From Clavibacter tessellarius (GTDB taxonomy: Bacteria; Actinomycetota; Actinomycetes; Actinomycetales; Microbacteriaceae): a DNA stretch of 64,000 bases. Position numbers and translations under genes: made by a program. Below, piece by piece: positions 63,890 through 64,000 of this stretch. The notes beneath the pieces are model-generated. The model was not told the origin of the DNA. It saw only the letters and a program-made list of their open reading frames with translations, and made no database searches. The stretch spans positions 29,077-93,076 of the forward strand of contig NZ_LQXA01000034.1 of the NCBI RefSeq assembly GCF_001618005.1, written 5' to 3'. Position 1 is the stretch's first letter. Each line of letters begins with the position of its first letter.

Positions 63890-64000
63890 TCAGAGCCGCC
63901 CGGTGGCCTTCAACCGGATGTACCGGTCGGCGAGCGCGGGCGGCAGGTCCGCGGGCGCGCCCGTGACGACGTCGGCGCCGAGCCGGCGGACGGCCGCCTC
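63890..64000 (-). CDS. C-terminal end of a probable DUF58 family protein (partial)
   Basis: The last 36 residues of a minus-strand gene that continues beyond the window. They read DVVTGAPADLPPALADRYI and then RLKATGRL before the stop. This is the typical end of DUF58 proteins (von Willebrand factor A-like), which work with MoxR ATPases and are often near SpoIIM and RDD genes, two of which lie 5 kb upstream. The call rests on a short stretch only. Confidence 0.6.
   Translation of the reverse strand, partial: EAAVRRLGADVVTGAPADLPPALADRYIRLKATGRL

Overview
The window is very GC-rich DNA, clearly more than 70 % G+C by eye, with dense genes, many GTG starts, four-base ATGA/GTGA overlaps, a WhiB regulator, a biotin-dependent acyl-CoA carboxylase with an epsilon subunit, and the actinobacterial block whiB - glycosyltransferase - DUF5719 - zincin - DUF3499 - manB. 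It is chromosomal DNA of an actinobacterium, most likely Microbacteriaceae and possibly Clavibacter or a close relative. The family is a fair inference; the genus is a guess. No tRNA, rRNA, insertion sequence, phage or CRISPR signal was seen.

Layout. 1-15.5 kb is housekeeping: the end of a flavoprotein disulfide reductase, the acyl-CoA carboxylase alpha subunit, Maf, a TrmA/RumA-type RNA methyltransferase, a two-component system with an unusual third gene, the carboxylase epsilon and beta subunits divergent from biotin ligase, a PH-domain membrane protein, purK-purE and an LCP-family ligase. 15.5-41.4 kb is a large cell-envelope polysaccharide locus: a two-gene ABC exporter, rmlBD and rmlCA, two GtrA flippases, about seven glycosyltransferases, two large GT-C-like membrane proteins, UDP-galactopyranose mutase overlapping a GlfT2-type galactofuranosyltransferase, a secreted repeat protein and two O-antigen-ligase-like membrane proteins. 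41.5-52.5 kb holds an acyl-CoA dehydrogenase, then nucleotide-sugar genes (manA, galE, manB) around the whiB block. 52.6-55.6 kb is a copper module (csoR-copZ-copA) with paired operators. 55.7-64 kb has ahcY, a divergent RDD/SpoIIM pair, a TetR-controlled MFS plus GH3 glycosidase operon, and the tail of a DUF58-like gene.

How the parts fit. RmlABCD makes dTDP-rhamnose, GalE plus Glf makes UDP-galactofuranose, and ManA/ManB provide mannose phosphates, so the locus probably builds a rhamnose- and galactofuranose-containing wall glycan. It could be exported by the Wzm/Wzt pair, decorated outside the membrane through GtrA/GtrB/GT-C modules, and attached to peptidoglycan by the LCP protein. The carboxylase subunits and BirA are placed to support lipid synthesis. 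Many genes have a TANNNT box only 6-8 bases before the start codon and no Shine-Dalgarno sequence, which points to widespread leaderless transcription and was used here to choose several starts.
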